Assembly (NCBI RefSeq): GCF_005405885.1
Contig: NZ_BJFL01000001.1
Location: 248,001-312,000 of the forward strand
Length of the DNA: 64,000 nucleotides
Source of the DNA: Gandjariella thermophila
GTDB lineage: Bacteria; Actinomycetota; Actinomycetes; Mycobacteriales; Pseudonocardiaceae
Direction of reading: 5' to 3'
Shown in pieces: positions 29,598-38,527 of this stretch. A program made the translations under genes and the position numbers. The notes under the pieces were generated by a model, which ran no database searches, was not told the origin of the DNA, and saw nothing but the letters and a program-made list of their open reading frames with translations. Each line of letters opens with the position of its first letter. Within the stretch, counting starts at the first letter, position 1.

Positions 29598-30194
29598 GTG
29601 CCCAGGGTCAGCCAGGACCATCTCGCCGCCCGCCGACGCCAGATCCTCGACGGCTCGCGCGCCTGCTTCGCGCGCTTCGGCTACGAGGGCGCCACGGTAC
29701 GGCGGCTGGAAGAGGCTACCGGACTCTCCCGCGGCGCCATCTTCCACCACTTCCGGGACAAGGAGTCGCTGTTCCTGGCGCTCGCCGAGGACGACGCGCA
29801 CCGGATGGCCGAGGTGGTCGCCGAGCAGGGCCTGGTGCAGGTGATGCGCGACCTGATCTCCGCTCCCCCGGGCCGGGAGGGCGGCGAGCACCCGGCCGAC
29901 TGGCTGGGCACCCGGCTCGAGGTGTCCCGCCGGCTGCGCACCGACCCGGACTTCCGCGCCCGCTGGGCGGAGCGCTCGGAGCAGTTGACCAACGCCACGC
30001 GGGAACGGCTGAAGCGGCAGCGCGACGCCGGCAACCTGCGCGACGACGTGGACGTCGAGGTGCTCACCTCGTTCCTCGAACTCGTGCTTGAGGGACTGGT
30101 ATCACACCTGGCCATGGGCCTGCCCGCGGACGACCTGGAACCCGTGCTCGACCTGGTCGAGGAGAGCGTCCGGCGGCACCGGCGGCACGGCTGA
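29598..30194 (+). CDS. acnR: TetR-family regulator, AcnR-like
   Basis: 198 residues. The HTH is near the N-terminus (ILDGSRACFARFGYEGATVRRLEEATGLSRGAIFHHFRDKESLFLAL). The start VPRVSQDHLAARRRQILDG and the HTH closely match AcnR, the repressor of aconitase in corynebacteria and mycobacteria. GTG 29598 is chosen from that resemblance; the ribosome binding site is weak. AcnR is normally encoded right next to acn. Here the DUF385 gene and the egt operon lie between them (5.4 kb), but an AcnR-type operator remains on the acn promoter. AcnR responds to citrate and metal in Corynebacterium. Confidence 0.82.
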   Translation: MPRVSQDHLAARRRQILDGSRACFARFGYEGATVRRLEEATGLSRGAIFHHFRDKESLFLALAEDDAHRMAEVVAEQGLVQVMRDLISAPPGREGGEHPADWLGTRLEVSRRLRTDPDFRARWAERSEQLTNATRERLKRQRDAGNLRDDVDVEVLTSFLELVLEGLVSHLAMGLPADDLEPVLDLVEESVRRHRRHG

Positions 30195-30288
30195 TACCAA
30201 CACCGGCCACCCGGGGGCTACCGATTGGTAACCGGGTTGGCGCAGGATGGGCGTCCCCTCGCCGGGGTCACACGAGAGGAGCCCTTCC

Positions 30289-31383
30289 GTGCGCCTGCGC
30301 CCCCCGCTCGCCCTTGGCGCCGCCCTGCTCGCACTGGTCACCACGGTGACCGGCAGCGCGATCGCGGCGGCGCCCGCCGCGTCGCTGCCCCCGGTGCGGC
30401 ACGTCTTCGTGATCAACCTCGAGAACAAGGACTACGACACTACGTGGGGACCGAACTCCCCCGCGCCGTATCTCAGCCGCACGCTGCGCGCCCAGGGTCA
30501 GTTACTCACCCAGTACTACGGCGTGGCGCACGAGAGCCTCGGCAACTACCTCGCACAGATCAGCGGCCAGGGGCCGAACCTGGCCACCCAGTCGGACTGC
30601 CAGATCTACGCCAACTTCGGGCAGGCCGGCACCGCCGCTGACGGCCAGGCCGTGGGCCAGGGTTGCGTCTACCCGGCGTCGGTGCGCACGCTGGCCGACC
30701 AGTTCGCCGCGCGCGGGCTGCGGCTTCGGGCCTACCTGGAAGACATGGGCACGCCGTGCCGGCACCCCGCGATCGGCGCGGTGGACGGCACGCAGAAGGC
30801 CAAGGTCGGCGACCAGTACGCGGCGCGGCACAACCCGTTCGTCTACTTCCACTCGATGATCGACTCGCCGGCGTGCGCGGCGAACGACGTGCCGCTCACC
30901 GCGCTGCCCGGTGACCTGGCCAGCGAGTCGAGCACGCCGAACCTGGCCTACATCACGCCGAACCTCTGCCACGACGCGCACGACGCGCCCTGCGTGGACG
31001 GCGAGCCGGGCGGGCTGGCGTCCGCGGACGCCTGGTTGCGCACCTGGGTGCCGCGGATCACCTCCTCCCCCGCGTTCCGGCACGACGGCCTACTGGTGAT
31101 CACCTTCGACGAGTCCGACGGACCGCAGAGCGACTCGTCGGCCTGCTGCGGCGAGGGCCCCGGCCCGAACACGCCGCTGCCGGGCATCACCGGACTCGGC
31201 GGTGGCCGCATCGGCGCCCTGGTGATCTCCCCGTTCGTGGCGCCGAACAGCTGGAACGACACCGCCTACAACCACTACGGCCTGCTGCGCACCATCGAGG
31301 ACCTCTACGGCCTTGACCACCTCGGTTACGCCGGTTCGCCCTCGGTGCGCTCGTTCGGCCTGGACGTCTTCGCCGCCCACTGA
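30289..31383 (+). CDS. Secreted phosphoesterase (PF04185, acid-phosphatase-like)
   Basis: 364 residues with a Sec signal peptide (LRPPLALGAALLALVTTVTGSAIAAAPA). The mature enzyme has the PF04185 pattern: VRHVFVINLENKDYDTTWG with the metal-binding Glu/Asn, HESLGNYLAQISGQ, and DGLLVITFDESDGPQ. It resembles bacterial acid phosphatases of this family more than phospholipase C. GTG 30289 lies 8 bases after GGAG. It is followed after 16 bases by a second PF04185 enzyme, so both are probably co-transcribed and act on extracellular phosphate esters. Confidence 0.88.
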   Translation: MRLRPPLALGAALLALVTTVTGSAIAAAPAASLPPVRHVFVINLENKDYDTTWGPNSPAPYLSRTLRAQGQLLTQYYGVAHESLGNYLAQISGQGPNLATQSDCQIYANFGQAGTAADGQAVGQGCVYPASVRTLADQFAARGLRLRAYLEDMGTPCRHPAIGAVDGTQKAKVGDQYAARHNPFVYFHSMIDSPACAANDVPLTALPGDLASESSTPNLAYITPNLCHDAHDAPCVDGEPGGLASADAWLRTWVPRITSSPAFRHDGLLVITFDESDGPQSDSSACCGEGPGPNTPLPGITGLGGGRIGALVISPFVAPNSWNDTAYNHYGLLRTIEDLYGLDHLGYAGSPSVRSFGLDVFAAH

Positions 31384-31399
31384 CCCCGAGGTAAGCGAC

Positions 31400-32665
31400 G
31401 TGGAACTCAACCGCAGACAGTTCGTGGCCGGAGCGGCCGGCGTGGCCGCCGGGGCGCTCGCCGGCGTACCGGGGGCCGCCGAGGCCGACACGGCGTTGCC
31501 CGCGCCGGCGAAGTCGGGCATCGACCACATCGTCGTGGTGATGATGGAGAACCGGTCCTTCGACCACTACCTGGGCTGGCTGCCCGGGGCCGACGGTCGC
31601 CAGGCCGGCCTGAGCTACCTGGACCGGGACGGCGTCCGGCACGCCACGCACCACCTGACCACCTACACCGGATGCAGCTTCGCCGACCCGGACCACTCCT
31701 ACGAGGGCGGCCGGGTGGAACTCAACGGCGGCCGCTGCGACGGCTGGCTGTGGGCGGGCAGCAACGACGAGTTCTGCATCGGCTACTACACCGACGCCGA
31801 CCTCGCCTTCTACGGCCGCGCGGCGCGGGACTGGACGGTGTGCGACCGGTACTTCTCCGCGGTCATGGCGGAGACCTACCCGAACCGGTTCTTCCAGCAC
31901 TCGGCGCAGACCGATCGGCTGCACAACTCCTACGACATCGCCACCATGCCGACCATCTGGGACCGGCTGGCCGCGCACGGGGTGAGCCGCCGCTACTACT
32001 TCACGGATGTGCCGTTCACCGCGCTGTGGGGCACCAGGCACCTCGACGTCACCGGCACCTTCGCCGAGTTCCTCGCCGCGGCGGCCACCGGGACGCTGCC
32101 CGCGGTGTCCTTTGTGGACCCTCGGTTCCTAGCCGAGGATCAGGGGCTGTCCGGCGACGACCATCCGCACGCGGACATCCGGGTCGGTCAGTACTTCCTG
32201 AACACCGTCTACCAGGCGGTGGTGACCAGCCCGAACTGGCCGCGTACCGTGCTGGTGATCAACTACGACGAGTGGGGCGGGTTCTTCGACCACGTGGCCC
32301 CGGCCACGGCGCCGGACCCCCGGCCGGACCTGGACACCGGGCTGCGCGGTTTCCGCACCCCGTGCCTGGTGATCTCGCCGCTGGCCCGGCGCGGCCACGT
32401 CGCGCACAACACCTACGACCACACCTCGGTGCTGAAGATGATCGAGTGGCGGTACGGGTTGGAACCGCTGACCGTGCGCGACGCGGCCGCCCGCAACCTG
32501 GCCGAGGTGCTGGACTTCTCCTCGGCGGGCGACCTCACCGCGCCGCGCTACACCGTGCCCGCCGTGGTGTCCGGCGGCTGCGTGGTGCCGGAGCACACCC
32601 ACGGCGGCGAGGGCTGGGACGAACTGCGCGGCCTCGCCACCTCGCTGGGTTTCCCGAAGGGCTGA
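31400..32665 (+). CDS. Tat-exported phospholipase C-type enzyme (PF04185)
   Basis: 421 residues. A twin-arginine signal (ELNRRQFVAGAAGVAAGALAG) is followed by the phosphatidylcholine-phospholipase C pattern: IDHIVVVMMENRSFDHYLGWLPGADG, AVMAETYPNRFFQHSAQTD, DDHPHADIRVGQYFLN, and VLVINYDEWGGFFDHVAP. It is shorter than the Pseudomonas-type haemolytic PLCs because it lacks the C-terminal DUF756 repeats. GTG 31400 is 8 bases after GAGG. It should release phosphorylated head groups or phosphate from lipids outside the cell. The substrate is not decidable from sequence. Confidence 0.9.
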   Translation: MELNRRQFVAGAAGVAAGALAGVPGAAEADTALPAPAKSGIDHIVVVMMENRSFDHYLGWLPGADGRQAGLSYLDRDGVRHATHHLTTYTGCSFADPDHSYEGGRVELNGGRCDGWLWAGSNDEFCIGYYTDADLAFYGRAARDWTVCDRYFSAVMAETYPNRFFQHSAQTDRLHNSYDIATMPTIWDRLAAHGVSRRYYFTDVPFTALWGTRHLDVTGTFAEFLAAAATGTLPAVSFVDPRFLAEDQGLSGDDHPHADIRVGQYFLNTVYQAVVTSPNWPRTVLVINYDEWGGFFDHVAPATAPDPRPDLDTGLRGFRTPCLVISPLARRGHVAHNTYDHTSVLKMIEWRYGLEPLTVRDAAARNLAEVLDFSSAGDLTAPRYTVPAVVSGGCVVPEHTHGGEGWDELRGLATSLGFPKG

Positions 32666-32805
32666 GCCGCGGCGGCGGGTGGTGGTTTCCATCGGGCCGC
32701 CGGCACCCCGAACGGGCGGCTTCGGGCCACTGAACCCGGTGATAACCGCCACCCGGTCGTGGGACGCCCGGCCACCGCGGCGCGGTGATGGGGCACCCTG
32801 GTTGC

Positions 32806-32848
32806 GGGGAGGTGGCCGCCGCACCGCCGCCGCGGCGGACACCTCCCC
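32806..32848. terminator. Strong bidirectional terminator hairpin
   Basis: GGGGAGGTG (32806-32814) pairs with CACCTCCCC (32840-32848). After one mismatch, CCGCCG (32816-32821) pairs with CGGCGG (32833-32838). It lies between the convergent phospholipase and POT transporter genes. No U-tract is seen, as is common in GC-rich actinobacteria. Confidence 0.7.
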
Positions 32849-32867
32849 ACCCTCATTCCCGGGCGGT

Positions 32868-34349
32868 TCAGTCGACGCCCTGCATCTTCCGGTGGATAGC
32901 CGGCGCGATCAGGTACAGCGCCACGCCGAGCACCAGCACGACGCCACCGACCACGCCGAAGTACCCGGCCTCGGTCGCCGGCGTGTAGAGCTTCACCACC
33001 TGCGCGGACAGCCCCTGCGCCGCGGCGTCCGAGGTGAACCACAGGCCCATGGTCTGCGCGGCGAACGCCGCGGGCGCGAGCTTGGTGGTCGCCGAGAGGC
33101 CGACCGGGGACAGGCACAGCTCGCCCAGGGTGACCAGGACGAAACTCACCGTCAGCCACAGCGGGTTGGCCTTCACCCCGGTACCGGCCACCACCGCGGG
33201 GACGACCAGCACCAGGTAGGACAGCCCGGCGAGCAGCAGGCCGTAGGCGAACTTCCGCGGCGTGGTCGGCTGCCGGGTGCCCAGCTTCATCCACAGCGCG
33301 GCGAACGCCGGGGCCAGCACGATGATCACCACCGGGTTGACCGACTGGAACCAGGACGACGGGATCGCGAAGCCGAACGCGTTGAGGTCGGTGCGCTGGT
33401 CCGCGTACTGGGCCAGCACGCTGGCGCCCTGCTCCTGGATGAACCAGAAGGCCACCGAGGCGACGAACAGCGGGATGTAGGCGACCACCCGGGACCGCTC
33501 CACCGCGGTGGTGCGCCCGCTGCGCAGCATCACCGCGAAGTAGCCGAGCGGGACCAGCACGGACAGCGCGGTGATGACGTTGATCACCAGGTCGGCGGTG
33601 AGCACGCCGGTCACGGCCAGCACCACGACCAGGACCACCAGCGCGGCCACCCCGGCACCGGCGATCAGCGAGAAGCGGCCGCGCTCCGCGGGCGTGAGCG
33701 GGTTGGTCGGCAGCCGCCCGGCGTCGCCGAGGTGACGCTGGCCCAGCACGTACTGGATCAGGCCGATCGCCATGCCCACCGCGGCCACGCTGAAGCCCGC
33801 GTGGTAGTTGACCTTCTGGCCGAGCGTGCCGACGATGAACGGGGCGAGGAACGCCCCGGTGTTCACCCCCATGTAGAAGATGCTGAATCCGGCGTCCCTG
33901 CGGGTGTCCTGCTTGTCGTACAGGCCGCCGACGGTGTTCGAGATGTTCGTCTTGAGCAGCCCGGTGCCCAGCACCAGCAGCACCATCGACGCATACAGCG
34001 CGCCCCGGCCGGCCGGCACCGCCAGGCAGATGTGCGCGAACATGATCAGAATTCCGCCGTACAGGATGGACCGGCGGGAGCCGAGCAGCCGGTCGGCGAC
34101 CCAGCCGCCGACGATCCCGCTCATGTACAGCGCCGCTCCGTACACCGCGACCAGGGCCTTGGCCGTGCCGGACGGAATACCCAGGCCGCCCTTCACCACC
34201 TGGTCGTACATGTAGTACAGCAGGATCGACTTCATGCCGTAGTACGACAGGCGTTCCCACATCTCGGTGAAGAACAGCGTGGACAGTCCTCGTGGGTGTC
34301 CGAAGAAGCCCTTCTGCGGCGCCGTCGGGGTGCTCGCGGTCGCGGTCAC
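32868..34349 (-). CDS. POT-family peptide transporter
   Basis: 493 residues, about 14 membrane segments. Proton-coupled oligopeptide symporter (DtpT type). Signatures: the ExxER-like FFTEMWERLSYYGMKSILLYYM, GGWVADRLLGSRRSILYGG, GTGLLKTNISNTVGGLY and FSIFYMGVNTGAFLAPFIVG. GTG 34349 lies 7 bases after GGGAGG. It is a single transcription unit facing the phosphoesterase genes. Likely imports di- and tripeptides; specificity is unknown. Confidence 0.92.
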   Translation of the reverse strand: MTATASTPTAPQKGFFGHPRGLSTLFFTEMWERLSYYGMKSILLYYMYDQVVKGGLGIPSGTAKALVAVYGAALYMSGIVGGWVADRLLGSRRSILYGGILIMFAHICLAVPAGRGALYASMVLLVLGTGLLKTNISNTVGGLYDKQDTRRDAGFSIFYMGVNTGAFLAPFIVGTLGQKVNYHAGFSVAAVGMAIGLIQYVLGQRHLGDAGRLPTNPLTPAERGRFSLIAGAGVAALVVLVVVLAVTGVLTADLVINVITALSVLVPLGYFAVMLRSGRTTAVERSRVVAYIPLFVASVAFWFIQEQGASVLAQYADQRTDLNAFGFAIPSSWFQSVNPVVIIVLAPAFAALWMKLGTRQPTTPRKFAYGLLLAGLSYLVLVVPAVVAGTGVKANPLWLTVSFVLVTLGELCLSPVGLSATTKLAPAAFAAQTMGLWFTSDAAAQGLSAQVVKLYTPATEAGYFGVVGGVVLVLGVALYLIAPAIHRKMQGVD

Positions 34350-34582
34350 CGTCCGTCCTCCCATGCGTCGTTGCGTGTCGCGGCGGCCGGTACGGCGGAC
34401 CGGCCAGATCACCCCGGGTTGCCGGGGATGGTCCATACCATGCCAGTCGCCGGTGCGGCGGATTCAGCCCGTCCCCACCGTGCGGCGGCGCGTGGAAAGC
34501 CGCTGACCGGGCGGGGACGGGCTCCCCTGGGCGGAGCCGGGCGCCGGTGGCGACGGTCGGTCCGGGGTGGTGGACTGGGCGC

Positions 34583-35146
34583 GTGGACCTGCTCAGCGCA
34601 CACGAACGCGCCATGACCGAGTTCGATCGGCGGGTGCGGGCCGTGCCGCCCGACGGTTGGGACGCGCCCACACCCTGTTCCGACTGGTCGGTCCGGGACC
34701 TGGTCAACCATCTGGTGTCCGAGCAGCGGTGGGCGCCGTGGCTGCTGTACGGCGCGACCCTCGAGGAGGTCGGCGGGCGCTTCGACGGTGACGTGCTCGG
34801 CGACGACCCGACGGCGGCGTGGGCCGAGGCGGCCACGGCCGCGCGGGAGGCCTTCACCAAGCCCGGGGCGCTGTCCCGCCGGGTGCACACCTCCGGCGGC
34901 GTGATCCCCGCCGAGGAGTACGGGTGGCAGATGACCGTCGACCTCGCCGTGCACGCCTGGGACCTGGCCAAGGGAATCCGCGGCGACGACCGGATCGACC
35001 CGGAGCTGGCCGCGGCGGCGCTGGACGTGGTGCGGCCGCAGGTCGCCCAGTGGCAGGGCCTCGGCATCTTCGACCCGCCGGTGAACGTGCCCGAGCACGC
35101 CGACGCGCAGACCCGGCTGCTCGGCCTGCTGGGCCGCCGCCGCTGA
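34583..35146 (+). CDS. TIGR03086-type metal-binding protein (DinB/maleylpyruvate isomerase fold)
   Basis: 187 residues. The four-helix DinB-like fold is indicated by the conserved TPCSDWSVRDLVNHLVSEQRW near the N-terminus and by VDLAVHAWDLAKGIRGDDRIDPELAA. The histidines in these motifs are the usual metal ligands. Members of the family act with mycothiol in isomerase or transferase reactions, but most, including TIGR03086 proteins, have no known substrate. GTG 34583 is chosen as the first in-frame start before the conserved region; the ribosome binding site is weak. Confidence 0.8.
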   Translation: MDLLSAHERAMTEFDRRVRAVPPDGWDAPTPCSDWSVRDLVNHLVSEQRWAPWLLYGATLEEVGGRFDGDVLGDDPTAAWAEAATAAREAFTKPGALSRRVHTSGGVIPAEEYGWQMTVDLAVHAWDLAKGIRGDDRIDPELAAAALDVVRPQVAQWQGLGIFDPPVNVPEHADAQTRLLGLLGRRR

Positions 35147-35188
35147 GCACGACGTCGAAGCCCGTGGCCGGCCCCGGCCCGGGTCCGG

Positions 35189-36031
35189 TCAGCCGCCAAG
35201 CGACGGCCGCACCAGCATGACGTGCCGGCGAACCACCTCGCGGAGCACGTCGTCCGGGTCGGCGGCCCACACGTCCGCGTTGAACACCTCGACCTCGACG
35301 TCGCCGGCGTAACCGGCCGCGGTCACCAGCCGGCCCAACCGGGCCAGGTCGACGTGCCCGTCCCCGGGTAGCCCACGGCCGAGCAGCACGTCCGCGGGCA
35401 GCGGTGTGATCCAGTCACACACCTGGTAACTGGCAATCCGGCCGGCGGCCCTGGCGACCTGCTCGTCCAGCCGCGGATCCCACCACACGTGCAGCGCGTC
35501 CACCACCACCCCGACCACCCCGGCATCGAACGGCTCGGCCCAGTCCAGCGCTTGCTCCACAGTGGACAGCACGCCGCGGTCCGCGCAGAACACCGGGTGC
35601 ATGGGCTCCAACGCCAGCCGCACGCCGCGCTCGGCCGCGTAGCCGGCCAGTTCGGCCAGCGCGTCCACCACCCTGGCACGGGCACCGGCAAGGTCACGGT
35701 CCCCGGCCGGCAGCCCGCCGACGACCAGCACCAGGCAGGCGGCGGCCAGCTCGGCGGCCTCGTCGACGGCGCGGCGGTTGTCCCGCAGCGCGGCCCGGCG
35801 GCCGGCCGGATCGGCCACGGTGAGAAAGCCACCCCGGCACAGTGAGGACACTCGCAGGCCGGCGTCGGCGACCAGCTTCCTGGTCCGGGCCAGACCGTGC
35901 TCGGCGACCGGTTCCCGCCACAGCCCGATCGCCGGGATGCCGTGCCGGGCGCAGCCGTCCACCGCGCGGGCCACATCGCAGCGCTTGATGGTGGCCTGGT
36001 TCAGCGACAGTCGCGACAGCTCCGCGTTCAT
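35189..36031 (-). CDS. Sugar-phosphate isomerase/epimerase-like TIM barrel
   Basis: 280 residues. AP-endonuclease-2 type TIM barrel: LNQATIKRCDVARAVDGCARHGIPAIGLWR, LALEPMHPVFCADRGVL with a metal-ligand Glu, VVDALHVWWDPRL, and a C-terminal VEVEVFNADVW with a second Glu. This family includes xylose-isomerase-like epimerases and 3-keto-glycoside enzymes. It is last of the minus-strand sugar cluster, 42 bases after DUF993, so it probably acts on a keto sugar or lactone made by the upstream enzymes. Confidence 0.85.
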   Translation of the reverse strand: MNAELSRLSLNQATIKRCDVARAVDGCARHGIPAIGLWREPVAEHGLARTRKLVADAGLRVSSLCRGGFLTVADPAGRRAALRDNRRAVDEAAELAAACLVLVVGGLPAGDRDLAGARARVVDALAELAGYAAERGVRLALEPMHPVFCADRGVLSTVEQALDWAEPFDAGVVGVVVDALHVWWDPRLDEQVARAAGRIASYQVCDWITPLPADVLLGRGLPGDGHVDLARLGRLVTAAGYAGDVEVEVFNADVWAADPDDVLREVVRRHVMLVRPSLGG

Positions 36032-36073
36032 GCGCTCACCGTCCTTCCCGGTGGCGAACGCTGATCGGCGGTG

Positions 36074-37234
36074 TCATCCGGTCACCCCGAACGGCGCGAG
36101 CAGCGCCCGCCACCGGTGCGCGGCCAGGTCCGGGTCCGGCAGCAGCCCGGCGGCGTCGGCCAGCCGCAGCGTCTCGGCCAGGTGCGGCAGGCCGCGGGCC
36201 GACTGCATGCCGCCCACCATGGCGAAGGCCTGCTGGTGGCCGGCGAGCCAGGCGAGGAACACCACCCCGGTCTTGTAGTGGAAGGTGGGCGTGGCGAAGA
36301 CGTGCCGGGACAGCGGCACGGTCGGCGCCAGCAGCTCGGCGAACCGGGCGCCGTCCCCCGTGTCGAGGGCGGCGAGCGCGGCGGACGCCGCCGGGGCGAT
36401 CGGGTCGAAGATGCCGAGCAGCGCGTCGCTGTGCCCGGCCTCGTCGCCGGCGATCAGCTCCGGGTAGTGGAAGTCGTCGCCGGTGTAGCAGCGCACCCCC
36501 GGGGGCAGCGCGCGGCGTAGGCCGATTTCGTGCGCGGCGTCCAGCAGGGACACCTTGACCCCGTCGACCTGCCCGGCGTGCTCGGCGATCAGGGCGAGGA
36601 ACTGCTCGGTGGCCGCCGCCACGTCGGCGCTGCCCCAGTAGCCGGTGAGCAGCGGGTCGAATGCGGCGCCCAGCCAGTGCAGGATCACCGGCCGGTCCGC
36701 CTCCCGTAGCAGCTCGCCGTAGACGTGGTGGTAGTCCTCCGCCCCCCGGGCCACGGCGGCGAGGTGGCGGCTGCACATGAGGATCGGCTGGGCCCCGGCC
36801 TCCTGTACCACGGCCAACTGCTCGCGGTAGGCGGCGAGCACCTCATCGAGCGTGCGGGCGGTGGTGGGCGCCTGGTCGGTGCCGACGCCGGCGGCGATCC
36901 GGCCGCCGCAGGCATCGGCCTCCGTGGCGCTGCGCCGGATCAGCTCGGCCGCGGCCGACCAGTCCAGGCCCATGCCGCGCTGCGCGGTGTCCATCGCCTC
37001 GGCCACGCCCAGCCCGTAGGACCACAGGTGCCGGCGGAAGGCGAGGGTGGCCTCCCAGTCGAGCACGGCGGGCGCACCGGGCGTGTTGTCCGCGAACGGG
37101 TCGGCGACCACGTGCGCGGCGGCGAACGCCACCCGGGACCCGGGCGGCCCCACCGGTCGCGGCCATTCCCGCGGCGCGCCAAGCGTGTGCCGGACCAGCT
37201 TCCCGTCCGGCTGCGGCAGCAGCACCGCCGTCAT
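36074..37234 (-). CDS. DUF993 family protein, aldolase-like TIM barrel
   Basis: 386 residues. The DUF993 family is related to dihydrodipicolinate-synthase-like class-I aldolases. Visible features are FAAAHVVADPFADNTPGAPAVLDWEATLAFRRHLWSYGLGVAEAMDTAQRG and VDGVKVSLLDAAHE, where the lysine sits where a Schiff-base lysine would be expected. The ATG overlaps the stop of the oxidoreductase gene in ATGA, so the two are coupled. Substrate unknown; context suggests cleavage of an oxidised sugar. Confidence 0.82.
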   Translation of the reverse strand: MTAVLLPQPDGKLVRHTLGAPREWPRPVGPPGSRVAFAAAHVVADPFADNTPGAPAVLDWEATLAFRRHLWSYGLGVAEAMDTAQRGMGLDWSAAAELIRRSATEADACGGRIAAGVGTDQAPTTARTLDEVLAAYREQLAVVQEAGAQPILMCSRHLAAVARGAEDYHHVYGELLREADRPVILHWLGAAFDPLLTGYWGSADVAAATEQFLALIAEHAGQVDGVKVSLLDAAHEIGLRRALPPGVRCYTGDDFHYPELIAGDEAGHSDALLGIFDPIAPAASAALAALDTGDGARFAELLAPTVPLSRHVFATPTFHYKTGVVFLAWLAGHQQAFAMVGGMQSARGLPHLAETLRLADAAGLLPDPDLAAHRWRALLAPFGVTG

Positions 37235-38394
37235 GCGCCCAGCTCCGGGATCTCCACCCGGCGACCCTCCGCAGAGGAGGTCAGCGCCAGCCGGGCCAGG
37301 CGCACGCCGCGGGCGCCGGCGAGCAGGTCGTGCCGCAGCGGCGGCCGTTCCTCGCCTTCGGTCGCGATGTGCCGGAGGAACTCCTCCCACTGGACCTTGA
37401 AACCGTTGTCGAAGGCGGTGTTGTCCGGCACCGGCTGCCACTGGTCGCGGAAGTTCTCTCCGGTCGGCGCGTCGGGGTTCCACACCGGCATCGGGGTCGC
37501 GGAGCGGTGTTGCGCCACGCAGTGGTGCAGGCCGGCCACCGCGCTGCCGGACACTCCGTCCACCTGGAACTCCACCAGTTCGTCCCGATGCACCCGCACG
37601 CACCAGGACGAGTTGAACTGGGCGATCACCCCGCCGTCCAGCTCGAAGATGGCGTACGCGGCGTCGTCCGCGGTGGCGACGTACGGCCGCCCCTGTTCGT
37701 CCCAGCGTCGCGGGATGTGCGTCACCGCCTTCGCGGTGACCGCGCGTACCGGTCCGATCAGCCCCTCCAGCAGGTAGTTCCAGTGGGCGAACATGTCCAG
37801 CACGATGCCCCCGCCGTCCTCGGCGCGGTAGTTCCAGCTCGGCCGCTGCGCCGGCTGCCAGTCACCCTCGAACACCCAGTAGCCGAACTCGCCGCGCACG
37901 CTGAGCACGCGGCCGAAGAAGTCGCCGTCCAGGAGCCGGCGCAGCTTGCGCACCCCCGGCAGGTAGAGCTTGTCTGCCACCACCCCGGCGGCGACACCGG
38001 CCTCGCGTGCCAGCCGGGCCAGCTCGACGGCCTCGTCAACGCTCTCCGCGACCGGCTTCTCGGTGTAGACCTGCCTGCCGGCGGCGATCGCCCGGCGCAG
38101 CGCGTCCGCCCGCGCCGAGGTGACCTGCGCGTCGAAGTAGACGTGGACGTCCGGGTCGGACAGTGCGGCGTCCAGGTCCGTGGTCCACCGGGCCAGCCCG
38201 TGCCGCTCGGCAATGTCCTTCAGCTTGCCGACGCTGCGGCCGACCAGTAGCGGCTCGGGCACCAGCACGCTGCCGTCCGGGCAGACCACCCCGCCCTGGT
38301 CGCGGATCGCGAGCACCGAACGAACGAGGTGCTGCCGGTATCCCATGCGCCCGGTCACCCCGTTCATCGCGATCCCGACCGTCCGCACGGCCAT
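37231..38394 (-). CDS. Gfo/Idh/MocA-family oxidoreductase
   Basis: 387 residues. An N-terminal Rossmann domain binds NAD(P) (VGIAMNGVTGRMGYRQHLVRSVLAI), with the catalytic lysine in the EKPVAESVDEA motif. The C-terminal alpha/beta domain includes WNYRAEDGGGIVLDMFAHWNYLLEGLIG. These enzymes oxidise sugar or inositol hydroxyls. First gene of the cluster, transcribed from a promoter under the LacI-type operator at 38441-38454. The specific sugar is unknown. Confidence 0.88.
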   Translation of the reverse strand: MAVRTVGIAMNGVTGRMGYRQHLVRSVLAIRDQGGVVCPDGSVLVPEPLLVGRSVGKLKDIAERHGLARWTTDLDAALSDPDVHVYFDAQVTSARADALRRAIAAGRQVYTEKPVAESVDEAVELARLAREAGVAAGVVADKLYLPGVRKLRRLLDGDFFGRVLSVRGEFGYWVFEGDWQPAQRPSWNYRAEDGGGIVLDMFAHWNYLLEGLIGPVRAVTAKAVTHIPRRWDEQGRPYVATADDAAYAIFELDGGVIAQFNSSWCVRVHRDELVEFQVDGVSGSAVAGLHHCVAQHRSATPMPVWNPDAPTGENFRDQWQPVPDNTAFDNGFKVQWEEFLRHIATEGEERPPLRHDLLAGARGVRLARLALTSSAEGRRVEIPELGA

Positions 38395-38440
38395 ACCGAA
38401 CCTCCTTCGCCCGAACCGGAAAGGCGGCCCGGAAAATGTG

Positions 38441-38454
38441 GGAAAGCGCTTTCC
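38441..38454. promoter_or_regulatory. LacI-family operator
   Basis: GGAAAGCGCTTTCC is a perfect 14-base palindrome with the central CG step typical of LacI-family operators. It lies between the divergent oxidoreductase (start 38394) and the LacI gene (start 38528), 47 and 74 bases from the starts. It can control both. Confidence 0.85.
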
Positions 38455-38527
38455 ACGCTAACGGGCGCGCGTCGCAACCGTCAACCCGCCGAATCGCTAC
38501 CCTCTGGAAGGGAAGAGGGGAGGGCTC

